From Sesamum alatum (taxonomy: Eukaryota; Streptophyta; Magnoliopsida; Lamiales; Pedaliaceae): a DNA stretch of 64,000 nt. Every line of letters starts with the position of its first letter. The stretch's first letter is position 1. The position numbers and the translations under genes are program-made. The notes beneath the pieces were generated by a model. The model was not told the DNA's origin. It ran no database searches and saw only the letters and a program-made list of their open reading frames with translations. The stretch lies in NCBI GenBank assembly GCA_034509735.1, contig JACGWO010000002.1:51395115-51459114 (forward strand), given 5' to 3'. Shown in pieces: positions 36,801 to 48,186 of this stretch.

Positions 36801-37584
36801 ATTCATACTCAATACATTTGACGATCTGGAAGGGCCAATTCTTGATGAAATCCGCAAACACATTCCCAACCTGTATTCCATCGGCCCCCTCCATGTGCTT
36901 CTGAAAGCTCGGCTGGAGTTAGAAGGAATGGAATCATCGCATAATCGTTCAAGCAGTTTTTGGGAGGAAGATCAAAACTGCATTGCCTGGCTTGACTCTC
37001 AGCCTGCCAGCTCTGTGATATATGTGAGCTTTGGAAGTGTTACAATATTGACAAGGGATGAATTATTGGAGTTCTGGTACGGGCTGGTTAACAGCGGGCA
37101 CAAATTCTTGTGGGTAATGAGGCCTGATTCCATCGTGGGAAACGATAGTGGGAATGGGAACCAGATCCCGGCAGAACTAGAGATAGGTACCAAGTCAAGA
37201 GGGTACATGGTGGGATGGGTGCCACAACAGAAAGTTCTAGCCCATCCAGCAATTGGTGCATTTTTCACTCACAGTGGATGGAACTCGACCCTGGAAAGTA
37301 TTGCACTAGGCCTGCCAATGCTCTGCTGGGCTTACTTTGCAGATCAGACAACGAATAGTAGATTTGTAAGTGACGTATGGAAAGTTGGATTGGACATAAA
37401 AGATACTTGTGACAGGATCATAATCGAGAAAATGGTTAAGGAAGTGATGGAGGTGAGGAGGGATGAATTCTTGGAGAGGGCTATTAGTATGGCGATGTTG
37501 GCGAGGAAAGCGATCTCCGAAGGGGGATCTTCTTACTTGAATTTGAATCGATTGATCGAGTTTTTTAAGTCGACGGTGTCTTGA
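33868..37584 (+). pseudogene. UGT709-type glycosyltransferase F, frameshifted duplicate of UGT E
   Basis: Second copy of UGT E. Exon 1 is 33868-34398 and exon 2 is 36614-37584, with the same phase-1 intron site. One T is missing at about 34180-34181 (CAGTCCGCC here, CAGTTCCGCC in UGT E), so translation stops at TGA 34189-34191 after about 107 codons, before the PSPG box. The motif around the catalytic His is also changed: LPLQSHVNSM instead of LPLQGHVNSM. Exon 2 remains fully open and nearly identical to UGT E over 514 bp. The intron has grown to about 2.2 kb and contains two copies of a palindromic MITE. A spliced transcript could still be made, but full-length enzyme cannot, barring a sequencing error at the missing base. 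Confidence 0.85.
35400..36534. mobile_element. Composite insertion: two palindromic MITE copies with 474 bp between
   Basis: Two copies of one long inverted-repeat MITE lie at 35400-35734 and 36209-36534. Both start GGGTAAAATATTTTTTTAG; the right arms read back in inverse (copy 1 ends CATTTTCCTC, copy 2 ends TGTTTTGGCC). ATAATTTA lies just outside both outer ends (35391-35398 and 36535-36542). GATAAATAAA lies just inside both inner ends (35735-35744 and 36199-36208). The paralogous intron of UGT E has an uninterrupted site ATACTATGATTTGCAAATAG matching the joined outer flanks. So the whole 1.1 kb seems to have inserted as one unit with an 8-bp duplication. Confidence 0.75.
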
Positions 37585-37807
37585 GCTTGCTTTACTCATT
37601 TATTATGTGGCAAATGTTCTTCAGATGACAACTTGGGCTCACTCATTCTCTAACTCAAACTCCATAATCTCATTGCAGTAGTGCACAAATAACATTTTTA
37701 CAGCTCAAAATACACAAATTTCTCAAATATATGCATACGTGAAACTAACGCCATCCAAGAAAATTCTTAAAAACCACAACTGCAATACAGATATCAAAGT
37801 CCATGAA

Positions 37808-38287
37808 TTAAGCAGAAATTTCAATGGCTTTAACCTCCGGCTTCTTCACCTCCTCCTTGGGCACAGTGACTGTCAGCACCCCATTCTCCATTGCCGCCTT
37901 CACCTGATCCAATTTGGCAATCTCCGGCAGCCTGAACCGGCGGAGGAACTTGCCGCTGCTCCTCTCCACGCGGTGCCACTTGTCGTTCTTCTCCTCCTGC
38001 TCTTTGCTTCTCTCCCCACTTATCTGCAGAATTGTGCCATCCTCGACCTCCACCTTAACTTCCTCTTTCTTCAACCCAGGAACATCCACCTTGAACACAT
38101 GTGCCTCTGGCGTCTCTTTCCAGTCGATGCGAGCGTTGGCGATGGCCGTAGTTTCTCTGGCGGAGGAGGGGGAATTGGCGACGGCGGTGGAGAAAGGGAA
38201 GCCCTGAAAGGGATCCCAAATATCCAATGAAAACGGATCAAATACGTTGCTCCGGCGGTTGCCAAAGAAGCTTGGAATCAGAGACAT
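37808..38287 (-). CDS. Class I small heat shock protein (sHSP 6), 159 aa
   Basis: Intronless cytosolic class I sHSP, partner of UGT F in the duplicated block. The start [18 protein letters not shown] is at 38287; a longer in-frame extension to 38353 is leader sequence. N-terminal signature [20 protein letters not shown], arm [12 protein letters not shown], alpha-crystallin domain to VLTVTVPK, and tail KAIEISA. Two small oddities: [10 protein letters not shown] replaces the near-invariant [10 protein letters not shown], and IDI in the tail has become IEI, which keeps the I-x-I pattern. Confidence 0.95.
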   Translation of the reverse strand: MSLIPSFFGNRRSNVFDPFSLDIWDPFQGFPFSTAVANSPSSARETTAIANARIDWKETPEAHVFKVDVPGLKKEEVKVEVEDGTILQISGERSKEQEEKNDKWHRVERSSGKFLRRFRLPEIAKLDQVKAAMENGVLTVTVPKEEVKKPEVKAIEISA

Positions 38288-38400
38288 TTTGTTAATGTCG
38301 TGCAAGAACAGCGAATGGCTATGTTTGTTGACAAGGATTTCTTTCTTCTGCAAAGGCTTATTCGAGTCTTTCTTGTCTGATCTGTATGAAGGAGCGCGCT

Positions 38401-38436
38401 TATTTATATGTGTAGGCAGATGATTCTCGCACTTTC
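38401..38436 (-). promoter_or_regulatory. Heat shock element and TATA box of sHSP gene 6
   Basis: Plus-strand order: TATTTATA (38401-38408), 15-nt gap, TTCtcGCActTTC (38424-38436). Farther out, TTCcaaGAA near 38444-38452 is shared with the sHSP 5 promoter. Confidence 0.75.
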
Positions 38437-38711
38437 ATGTGTATTCCAAGAATCGCGCTTTCAGCCCTTTCAAAAAATTAAAAAAGGAATCGCGGTTTCA
38501 GCCACGGTTCCAGATCAAACTCGGTCTTTCGGCAAGCCTCTGTCCTTCTTATTGACCTGATTAGTTGCTAGTCAACTTTTATCTACAAACCAAAATTTTA
38601 TCAAAACATAATAAATAATCACATATACACTCATAGAATAATCATATTATAGAATCTATCCTCACCTACCTTTCTTAAAATCCAGGACAAATGAGTGGTC
38701 CCCGTCGATCA

Positions 38712-39632
38712 ACCCAACAGGTTCAGGGAGTGTTTGCGCGCGCTTTGAAAAAGCGCTTTTCAGTTTCTGGATGTTAAAAAAAACTTTTGGGGTATTTGGG
38801 AAGCCAATTTCTGCTTCTGAAACTACTACGGAAAGTACTTTTAAGCCAAAAACTGGAAACACCTTATGGGGTGCTTCTAGTTGTTTTGGCTTTTTTGTAA
38901 ATACATTTAACTTCTTTTTAGACTACTTTACCCTCATTATAATAACTTTAATTCAATTTTATCATTTTTAATGTATTTTCAAAATTGCTCATCTAAAGTT
39001 GATGTTAGAAATTTTAAATAATTTGAATAATTTATCACTAACAAAATTTATAATTTCACATGTTTAATATTTTAAAATTTTACTATTTTATTTTCTATAT
39101 TATATGATATTATTCCTAAATCATAGAAAAATATAAATTAACTTGCTAGGATTAATTAAAAATAATTATTATTTTGTCAATATTGTAAGTTTATTTATTG
39201 TGTATGAATGAACAATTATATTACATAATAGGAACATTATTGAACTAAACATCCAGTTTTTCTATTAATATTGAATATTTTAATAATATAAGTTATAATC
39301 ATTTGGTAAAAAATTAAATATGAGATATGCTAATTGAAATAAAATTATTATTTTTTAGGAAAAATAATTATTATAATCAAGAGATAAGTGTAAATATTAA
39401 AGCAAAATAGCATCTGTTTAGTACATGGGGACAAAATGGTCTTTAACCAATTAAACGTGTTTTAGAAGTGTTTTTCTCTCAAACACTACCAATTTAGCTT
39501 TCATCTGCTTTTTACTTTTTTTTATAAACACTACCCACTTTTAATTCTGCTACAACTTCCAACTTTTTCTATGAAAATCACTTCTTTAAAAGTAGAAGCT
39601 CTCGCAAATACTCCCTCAATCCTGTTGGTCCA
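38712..39632. mobile_element. hAT-like non-autonomous element
   Basis: Left end CAACAGGTTCAGGGAGTGTT (from about 38715) followed by TGCGCGCGCTT is matched in inverse on the right, where the sequence ending near 39630 reads back as CAACAGGATTGAGGGAGTAT followed by TTGCGAGAGCTT. The interior is AT-rich with no transposase. A related end lies just after the UGT C stop near 23606. The exact boundaries and target duplication are unclear. Confidence 0.55.
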
Positions 39633-40713
39633 TGATTAAGGTACTGAGTCCATAATTTCTGCATTTGTACTAATTTATCTAGGCTAAAAAATAAAGATGA
39701 TTCAGTAAGAGGAACAAAAAGCAGGGAATCCACGTCAGATAAACTCTTCACATCTAAATCTACGTCTCATCTAAAAAGTCTCCAACTAATTTTTTTTTTT
39801 ATAAACCAGCGGAATCAACCCTAACATACAATAAATAATTGCTTCCCAGAATTTCAGATTAACTAGGCAATGCACATTGGAACGGTCATATTTTCATCAA
39901 GATAAGTTCGAATTATGTTTTGCTTCTTTTGTTAGTTAGCTAATATCTGTTGCTTTCCAACGATTTGCAGATTGAAGTAACCAACTTTCAGATTCTACTC
40001 TAAAGCCTCTTATAAATAGAAGTTATAATGCAATCGAAATGATAACATAAGCTATCTACACTCTACACTATTTTTCTCTAACCAAATAGCATGGATATTT
40101 ACTCCCTACTCATTTTTTGCGTTCCACGAGCTCATTTAAGCTCACATCTTGATATTTTATCACTTCATGCCGATTATTACACCATTATCTTACACTATTT
40201 TTAAGTTTTCCCCAATTCATTTTTTGATGATTCAATTACTGACTGAAACAATCGGAGTGTTAATCAATATTTCGCAGGGTAGTCCTCCTTTAATTTTAAA
40301 CTTGAAGGCCCTTTGACCGTTTTCAACATTTTTTTTTTTTTTTTTTGTTGTTTGTTTGGAGAAAGAAAAAAGTACTAGATATATTGCACAACCAAGTGGG
40401 TTCCATATAGTTCAATTTACAAAAATTAGAATTAAAATTCAAACTCTCATAATATGTTGGACAAAAAATAAAATAAATTTATCCGAAGGAATAAAAATGC
40501 AATTCTGTGTCTCACATTAACATATACATACCACGTGTGTAAATTTTTTTCTTAAATAAAATAAATAATATAAATTATATATATAACATGTATGTACTAA
40601 TTAGGATAAAAAAAAATACAAGTACAATACGACTTGAAATAGAAAATTCAATCTGCGCATTACTAGCAAGTTTGGTTAAGTTTATGTTCTGTACCCATTC
40701 TTCTTTTTTCGTC

Positions 40714-40987
40714 CACTACAAGAAAATAGTTTAATAGCAACGAAAAAATTTGTTGCTGAAATCAGCGTTGAGCTAATTAGCAAGTAAAATTCTCGTTGCT
40801 AATCTACACTACTTAATATATATTTTGATTAATTCATTGCTAAACTTGTTAGCAAGTAAATTTTTATTGCTAAATTCATTAGCAAGTAAATTTCTCATTA
40901 TCAATGAAAATTTTACTTGTTAATTAGTTCGACGTTGAACTTTTTTTTTTTTTTTTTTTGTTGCTATTGGGAGTTTTTCTTGTAGTA
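40714..40987. mobile_element. CACTA-like MITE
   Basis: Left end CACTACAAGAAAATAG, right end TTTTTCTTGTAGTA (one terminal mismatch). The interior has repeated TTAGCAAGTAAA motifs that are partly self-complementary. The 3-bp flanks GTC and TTC would be a degenerate target duplication. Confidence 0.6.
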
Positions 40988-41073
40988 TTCTAAAATTATT
41001 TCAGTTTTTGTTTTCTTTTTTTTTTAATTTCTATGAATGGTTGGTAATATTTTCTTCGTGTTATTTCTATGTA

Positions 41074-41630
41074 CTAGCATGAACTCCGTGCTATGTACGG
41101 GAATTTATAAATTCTATAGTATTTTTATAAATTTTAAATTACATAATGATATGTCATATTTTAATTAATAATCATCTTACTTTATACGATAGTGCAAAAT
41201 TATTTGTACAAAACTCAATATTAAATTCTTTGCTAAGTTTATTTATGAAACATTTTGAAAATAACAATAGGATATTATAATATTTTTACACATTGAGAAA
41301 ATTTATATGTTTTCTTATTCAATTCATTGTACTCTTAGTAAAATAAAAATATTAGTATTAAAATACATCATTTTATAGTTACTATCATATTACCTTATGA
41401 TACAAATTTCCCTGAAAAAATATGATCAAATTAAATGATCTTTTAATAAAAATTCTGGAACTAATAATAAAAAATGCATTAGTAATATTGAAAAAAAAAG
41501 TTAACAATATCTTAAACTAATAGAATAGTAAAGAGTTATATATATATATCTAAATTATATAGTACTAAATACAAATATACAATGCAAAATTTGAAATGGT
41601 ACAATCATAACATATATAATTAAGGGGACT
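41074..41630 (-). mobile_element. Helitron-like copy 1 (minus orientation)
   Basis: On the minus strand this ends with a hairpin-like CCCGTACATAGCACGG, then AGTTCATG, then CTAG (41074-41077) followed by T, the usual Helitron 3' terminus. The body (to about 41630) is a direct repeat of 42595-43150. No helicase is encoded, and the 5' end is not resolved. Confidence 0.55.
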
Positions 41631-42564
41631 GTTATAAGCCTATATCATATTAATATGGCCATTTTTTATCTTTTCAATAAAATTTAGTAGTTATAATTGC
41701 CTACTTATACATTTTATCTTTAAATTTATAGCTAGCTTTTCTTTTCTCTTGCTAACCATTCTTATCAATGTATTGAGGCTTCTAGAAAAATGTATGATAA
41801 ATATTTATTATATAAATTATTGATTTATTTTTGTTCAACTCGTTCTTTTATTTTCATATTAATCTTTCAACGTTTAGGATTTCTTTGCACCGATGAAAGT
41901 ATTTTATTCTCATGGCCGAGGATAATGTTGCTATATTTCTTATTTAATTGAACTTAGTTATTTATGTTTATTTGTACTTATTTTATTTTATCATTCATGA
42001 TAATTAATTTGCTCCTTATCGTTTTCGTTCAAATTTTTGAAATGATATGAGATTTTGAAATTATTTTAAACTATTATGATTTTTTTAATCTTCCACCTTT
42101 TTTTTTACCTTTTCAGTTGTCTTTCTTATAACTCATTAAAAATAAGTTTATATATTTGCTTTATATTTAATTTTTCTAATAAGAAAGATCATTTTAGATT
42201 TATGTATATTTTAATATGATTTTAGATGGAAGATGAATTATATAATACAAACAACATATTTAACTAATTTTTTATTTTTATATGTTTATATGGTGCTGAA
42301 TATATGTAATACATATATATATATATATATATGAAATAGAATGTCATAATTGTTTGAAAGTAATCCTCATACAATACAAATTTTAATAAGTAGAAATATA
42401 TATTGTATATATAGAAAAATATCTTTATCAATAATAATCAAAATAGATTTAAAATAAAAATTATTATTTTTTTACCCATTAAAAATAAAACTTCTATTTA
42501 CATAAAAGATTTATTTATAACATAATATATTATAAAAAAATTATTTAATTTAAAAAATAAAAAA

Positions 42565-43150
42565 TATATGATCGTGCATAGCACGAGGCCTACGCTAGCA
42601 TGAACCCCGTCCTATGCACGGGAATTTATAAATTCTATAATATTTTCATAAATTCTAAATTACATAATTATATGTCATATTTTAATTAATAACTATCTTA
42701 CTATATACAATAGTGCAAATTTGTTTATACAGAACTCAATATAAAATTCTTTGCTAAGTTTATTTATAAAACATCTTGAAAATAACAATAGAATATTACC
42801 ATATTTTTACACATTGAAAACATTTATATATGTTTTCTTATTCAATTAATTATATTTTTAGTAAAATAAAATTTTAGTATTATAATACATCAGTTTAAAG
42901 TTACTATCCTATCACCCTGTGATACCAATTCCCCTAAAAAAATATGATCGAATTAAATGATCGTTTAATAAAAATTCTGGAACTAATAATTAACAAAGCA
43001 TTAGTAATACTATCAAAAGTTAACAATATTTTAAACTAATTGAACAGTAGTGCTCTCTATATATATATATATATTTCTAAATTATATGGTAACAATACAA
43101 ATATACAATAAGAAGTTTAAAATGGTACAATCATCACGTATATCATTAAG
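42565..43150. mobile_element. Helitron-like copy 2 with two 3' termini sharing one CTAG
   Basis: CTAG at 42595-42598 is the end of two facing termini. On the plus strand CGTGCATAGCACG then AGGCCTACG leads into CTAG. On the minus strand CCCGTGCATAGGACGG then GGTTCATG leads into the same CTAG. The minus-oriented body (42595 to about 43150) is homologous to 41074-41630, with stretches such as GGGAATTTATAAATTCTATA in common. Confidence 0.55.
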
Positions 43151-43540
43151 GGGAAATTACAATTTTAGTCTTGTAACTTAAGGGGGTGGCAGTTTTCGCC
43201 CTGCAAGAACTGATTTTGGCAATTTAGTCCTGTAACTTTAAAATTTTGACAATTTTAGTCATTTTTTGGTCAATTTGACTGTAAAATTGTATGTGACCTG
43301 CACATGATCCAGTTAATTGCAAATTTTGTCCTATAAATTCATTCGTGCAGGACTAAAAATGCCAACACCCTATGTTATAGGACTAACATTGCAATTTAAT
43401 TGGGCTATGTGCAAGTCGCATGCAATTTTCCTAAATTGGCTGAAAAAAGACTAAAATTGTCAAAATTTTAAAGTTACAAGACTAAATTATAAAAATCAAT
43501 TCGTACAGAACCAAAAATGTCACCCCAACTAAACAAACAA
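43150..43540. repeat. Palindromic MITE
   Basis: Long inverted repeat. The left arm has TTAGTCCTGTAACTTTAAAA then TTTTGACAATTTTAGTC; the right arm has GACTAAAATTGTCAAAATTT then TAAAGTTACAAGACTAAAT. It abuts Helitron-like copy 2. Confidence 0.7.
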
Positions 43541-44165
43541 TAATAATCATAAATACTCAAAATAATAAGAGATTGATATAAGTTTAGTGACAGAAAATAT
43601 ACGATTAAAATAAACTGACAAGATTTTTCTTTTTTTTTTTTGTATAAAAAATTAATCCTAAAATTTGAAGGTAGAATCTAGTATAAATAGATATTGATAT
43701 CGAAATTAAAATTTTGTTAGATAAATACAGATTTAATAAAATAGATAAAATTTCTAATCAATAATATTTTTTTCTTAATAATTAAAAAATTCAAAATTAT
43801 CAAAAAATAGTATTTGATCAAAATTAACCTGATTTTGATCAATCATCGTTTTGCTATATATATATATATATAAATTTATTATTAAACCTTGCCTTACATG
43901 ATTATAATTCACTCACTCGAGTGCTGAGATATTCAATCTGATGAGTCAAGTCCGAAAATTTCGTTGAATACACTCTATAATTGTTAATACCCAAATTCTT
44001 GAAAGAGTGTAATTAAATTGCAGACGACAACAGGCTAAACTAAAATCATAATTTATTTATTTATATTTATAAATACAAAACAACATCATTCAACCTGATA
44101 TACACAGTTCATTACACGCAAACAGCACACGACAAAAACATTATTATTCAAAACATTATTATAAC

Positions 44166-44645
44166 TCAACCAGATATATCAATGGCCTTAACCTCCGGCT
44201 TCTTCACCTCCTCCTTGGGCACCGTCACTGTCAGCACCCCATTCTCCATCGCCGCCTTCACCTGATCCAATTTGGCATTCTCCGGCAGCCTGAAGCGGCG
44301 AAGGAACTTGCCGCTGCTCCTCTCGACGCGGTGCCATTTGTCGTTCTTCTCCTCCTGCTCTTTGCTTCTCTCCCCACTTATCTGCAGAATTGTGCCATCC
44401 TCGACCTCCACCTTAACTTCCTCTTTCTTCAACCCAGGAACATCCACCTTGAACACATGGGCTTCCGGCGTCTCTTTCCAGTCAATGCGGGCGTTGGCAA
44501 TTGCCGTGGTTTCTCGGGCAGAGGAGGGGAGATTAGCAACGGCAGTGGAGAAAGGGAAGCCCTCAAAGGGATCCCAAATATCCAATGAAAACGGGTCGAA
44601 GACGTTGCTCCGGCGGTGGCCAAGGAAGCTTGGAATCAGAGACAT
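44166..44645 (-). CDS. Class I small heat shock protein (sHSP 7), 159 aa
   Basis: Intronless cytosolic class I sHSP. The start [18 protein letters not shown] is at 44645; the in-frame extension to 44732 reads into the leader and is not used. N-terminal signature [20 protein letters not shown], arm [14 protein letters not shown], alpha-crystallin domain [13 protein letters not shown] to VLTVTVPK, tail KAIDISG. It differs from sHSP 5 at only a few residues (KLDQV for KLDEV, ISG for ISA). It opens the minus-strand sHSP array 44-56 kb. Confidence 0.96.
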   Translation of the reverse strand: MSLIPSFLGHRRSNVFDPFSLDIWDPFEGFPFSTAVANLPSSARETTAIANARIDWKETPEAHVFKVDVPGLKKEEVKVEVEDGTILQISGERSKEQEEKNDKWHRVERSSGKFLRRFRLPENAKLDQVKAAMENGVLTVTVPKEEVKKPEVKAIDISG

Positions 44646-44770
44646 TTTGTTAATATTGTGCAAGAACAAAGAATGGCTGTGTTTGATTGGCGAAGAGTGT
44701 GTTGTTAAGGTTTGCTTGTTTATGATGATCAATCAGTCTTTGTTGTGGAATTTGGTTGAAGAAGCACGCT

Positions 44771-44806
44771 TATTTATATGAGGTCGAAGATGATTCTAGC
44801 ACTTTC
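44771..44806 (-). promoter_or_regulatory. Heat shock element and TATA box of sHSP gene 7
   Basis: Plus-strand order: TATTTATA (44771-44778), 15-nt gap, TTCtaGCActTTC (44794-44806). Confidence 0.75.
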
Positions 44807-46956
44807 ATGTATCTTCTAAGAATCACGCTTTCAGCTCCCCTCATCACCTTCTAGATAAAACTCGTTCTTTTCAAAAGCATCTCTATCTTCTTTATTTATA
44901 AATGCTATAACTTTTGGTGTTGGCAAGACAATGGGAATATGGGGCATTATATTATTGCAGTCCATACCGATAATAGGAAAGCCCAAGAATAATTATAGTG
45001 ACCTACTTCCCTGTTATTCAAGCCCAAAATAGCAAAATAAAATATCTGCATAAATTAATGTATATAATTATATATTTGTAATTTTTTATTTTTTTTAAAA
45101 AATAATTTAAATTTTTTAAAATCTAAAATTCATAAGAAGAAAAAAATATTTTTTAACCAATAAAATCACTTCTCACAATTTGAAATACAACGTCAGATTC
45201 AACTACTATTTTTTGACAACTTTAATAAAATCCAGTGACTAGTATCCTGAAATCTAGTAATTTCAAAGGTTAGAGGACCTTTTTGGAATTCTAAAAAGTT
45301 AAAGGACTAAAATGAGATTTGACTATAGTTAGTGGACGAAATTGAATTTTGTGCAGACTAACATATCTTTTCATTTGATTAATTAATCTTAAAACATAAA
45401 ATATATAGCAGATACTAACCATAATTGCACAAGGGTTACTATCCGGTTATTTCTGTAAGTGGAGCCAAAATATTTTATACTAACTATGACAAATATTTTG
45501 TATATAGGTAAAATCAATGCAAAATTTGATCAATTGTTGTCAAAATTTAATTTCTCGTTTTGATTTATTTAACTGTGGTTGATTGTGTTAATTATGAATT
45601 TTAAGTCGTGTTGATTTATAGTATAAGGAATAATAAACTTTTTTTGTGAAATGCATTTCACACTCCTATCAATTACCCTTTAAATTAAAAAACCTTCACT
45701 TATCCCTTAATCATCTATCGTTTTATACTGCAAAAAATATAACATTTAACCATGATATTTGAGATGGTTAATACTAAATAGCCGTAGGAAATAACCATTG
45801 ACCACGATCATACAACGGTTGTCGATCGTGGTTTTGCAAGGGTGGCCAAAATATTTGTCATGACTAAAAACAATGGTTAATGTTTTTACCATGACACTTA
45901 GCCGTGGCAAATAAAATTTTCATGGTGGAAAAGCTAGTTTTTTGCATCAATTTTTATTTAATCGTAGTTAATAATAATTATTTACTATGATTTTTAGTTA
46001 TACTCATTAAAAATGTAGCTAATAATAATTTTTTTTCTAGTGTCAATAATGTTAAAATTTAAAATAAATAGATAAAAGTACCTTAATTATTAATAATAAA
46101 ATATATTTTCTTTAACCTACTCTAAAATAAAATATGTCAACCAACTTATACGAACTATTATTTACAAATGTTGTTGATAAATTAATCAAATAGTAATCAT
46201 TTCACATTTGATTATATAAATATCTATATTGAAATTTTGGACGTGTATTCAACAAAAAAAGAATTGACTTCAAATAAAATATAAACTTATTGTTTTTATT
46301 TGTGCGTTATATCAGATATAATTTAGTATTTTTGAGAAAAAGAAAGATAGAAAAAAATTTAAATTTAATTACGATCAAAAGTATTCGTGAGTCCATACCC
46401 GTCGTTCGATTTTTCTGTTATATGTCAAGAACTTCAATATGGGTATATATATCCAATTAAATTTAGAATAATTATTATTTACTTAAATTTGATGAATTTT
46501 GTTATTTAATGTTAATTCATTGATAACATTGGTTAAAATTTTTGAGTCATATTGTTTGACATATTAATTTTATTATATTTTCTAGTATTAATAATCAATG
46601 ATAATTTATTTTGTCGACGTCCATCCGCTTTTCATTTTTAAAATTTTATTTAGATACCGCCATTTGATCCTTATTTAATCCTTATTTTTATTGAAAATAA
46701 ATGTTATAAGATTTACTTTTTAAAAAAAAAAAACTAAAAAGAAAAAAACACATGCTTACGATTTAACACAGAAATTAAAAGACAAACACTCGACGTTTTT
46801 ATTTTACTCAATTTTCACATTGGTGACATTACAGAAAAATCCCAGGATTTTCATACATATCAGCTACAGAAGAATACACATACTCCCCTTTCACACCCAC
46901 ACATACTCAACATTGATTAAAACGAAAATTATAACAGTAATATAAAGTTATAATTC
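44807..46956. other. Spacer between sHSP 7 and the truncated sHSP 8
   Basis: About 2.1 kb, no gene. It has a CACTA-like MITE (45727-46042). From about 46560 to 46956 it is homologous to 51890-52257, the 3' flank of sHSP 11 (shared blocks include GAAAATAAATGTTATAAGAT and TTTTACTCAATTTTCACATT), so the truncated sHSP copy was duplicated together with its downstream flank. Confidence 0.6.
45727..46042. mobile_element. CACTA-like MITE, inverse orientation to the one at 53464
   Basis: The right end TTTTTTTCTAGTG (46042) reads back as CACTAGAAAAAAA, identical to the left end of 53464-53722. Internal blocks also match in inverse (TAGCCGTGGCAAATAAA, CATGGTGGAAAAGCTAG). The left end, around ACTGCAAAAAATATAA, is degenerate. 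Confidence 0.6.
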
Positions 46957-47235
46957 TCAGCCGGAAATCTGAATGGCTTTGACCTCAGGCTTCTTGACTT
47001 CCTCCTTGGGAACAGTGACAGTCAGCACACCATTCTCCATGCTGGCTTTGATCTGATCCATCTTGGCGTTCTCCGGCAGCCTGAAGCGGCGGAGGAACTT
47101 CCCGGAGCTTCTCTCCACACGGTGCCATGTGTCGTTCTTCTCCTCTTTCTCGCGGGTGCGTTCGCCGCTTATCTGGAGGACATTCCCTTCCTCCACCTCC
47201 ACCTTCACCTCCTTCTTCAGTCCTGGAACATCCGC
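46957..47235 (-). pseudogene. Truncated class I sHSP (sHSP 8): C-terminal part only
   Basis: Minus-strand remnant equal to about the last 92 codons of an sHSP of the 11/12 type: from the DVPGLKK block through [20 protein letters not shown] to KAIQISG. Homology stops sharply at 47235. Upstream sequence (47236 on) is unrelated to any sHSP, so the whole N-terminal arm, the first part of the alpha-crystallin domain, the start codon and the promoter are missing. One codon is also lost (KKEV for KKEEV). Downstream flank is still homologous to that of sHSP 11. Confidence 0.85.
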
Positions 47236-48186
47236 AAAACAGATGTTTATTCAAGTTTGGCCGTACCCAATTTAGATTAGAATTTCCTCCAAACAGATGT
47301 TTCACATTTCTGATATTTGCTGATTCTGTTGGCATATCATCATATCTGTTCTTGCAATTGGGATTATTTTTACGGCTTTTCATCTGCCCCGTCATCCGTG
47401 GCTTCAAAAAATTTGTTTCCAGATCAATTGGAACAGATAAAAACTGATTCTTGAGCAACATGGGGTGGCTCGGTCTTTCTTGAGCAACTCGTAAAAAAAA
47501 ACATATCCCAGAATCTATATACTTGGTCCTATCTTCCCTGTGTCGGTTGCAAGAAGACAACTGGCGGGGAAGAAGACAGCAACAAGGCAGGGATAAATTT
47601 GTCTTTTGTTATGTCAAATTTGAATACTTTAATAATTTCAGATTTTATTATTTAAGTTTAGTTATTTAACCGCTACTGCGATTAGCAACGGCCCCTCACC
47701 TCCTGCTAGCGTACAAATAATCTATTAACGGGGCGGCCTTAAGCTACTTTGCAATTTTTAACCATCTCTAAACGAATTTGGTTGAGATGAAACTCTCACT
47801 TGAATATATATTGAATTTGAGATGAAAATATAACTATAGTGATTTAATGTGTAAAAGCTCAGGTAAAAAAATATAGTAATTATAATTATTATAATATTTT
47901 TTTTCTAAAAAGTAAAGAGTGTTCAAAATGTTTTGTGTTAGGTAAAAATATTACCCACGACTGAACATATTCAACACACACAGAGTCGTCGGATTAGATG
48001 AAATGCAGAATACTTTGACGCACACATGTACTCTGTTTCTTTATTCAAAACTCAAACTCTATAATCTCATTGCACAAATACAATACTCTTACAACTCAAA
48101 TACACAATTTTCCCAACACATATGCATACGTGAAACAGTAACCTCAAGAACAACACAACTGGAATACAGATATCAAAGTCCACCAC
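47236..48186. other. Unidentified sequence at the sHSP 8 breakpoint, then spacer
   Basis: 47236-47600 has more balanced base composition than the surrounding spacer and holds two copies of AAACAGATGTTT (about 47238 and 47292) and two of CTTGAGCAAC (near 47450 and 47479). I recognise no gene in it. 47600-48000 is AT-rich spacer. The last 180 bp is the 3' region of sHSP 9, homologous to the 3' regions of sHSP 5 and 6. Confidence 0.45.

Larger units (their letters stand above)
38437..44165. other. Gene-free, transposon-rich region of about 5.7 kb
   Basis: No gene is recognisable. It contains a hAT-like element, a CACTA-like MITE, Helitron-like ends with a repeated internal segment, and a palindromic MITE, each listed separately. 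Between them the DNA is AT-rich with T runs and (TA)n tracts (for example 42308-42332, 43856-43871). Confidence 0.6.

Noticed and set aside
38662..38971. Open frames of about 66 codons near the left end of the hAT-like element
   Set aside because: They overlap the terminal inverted repeat and encode no transposase motif.
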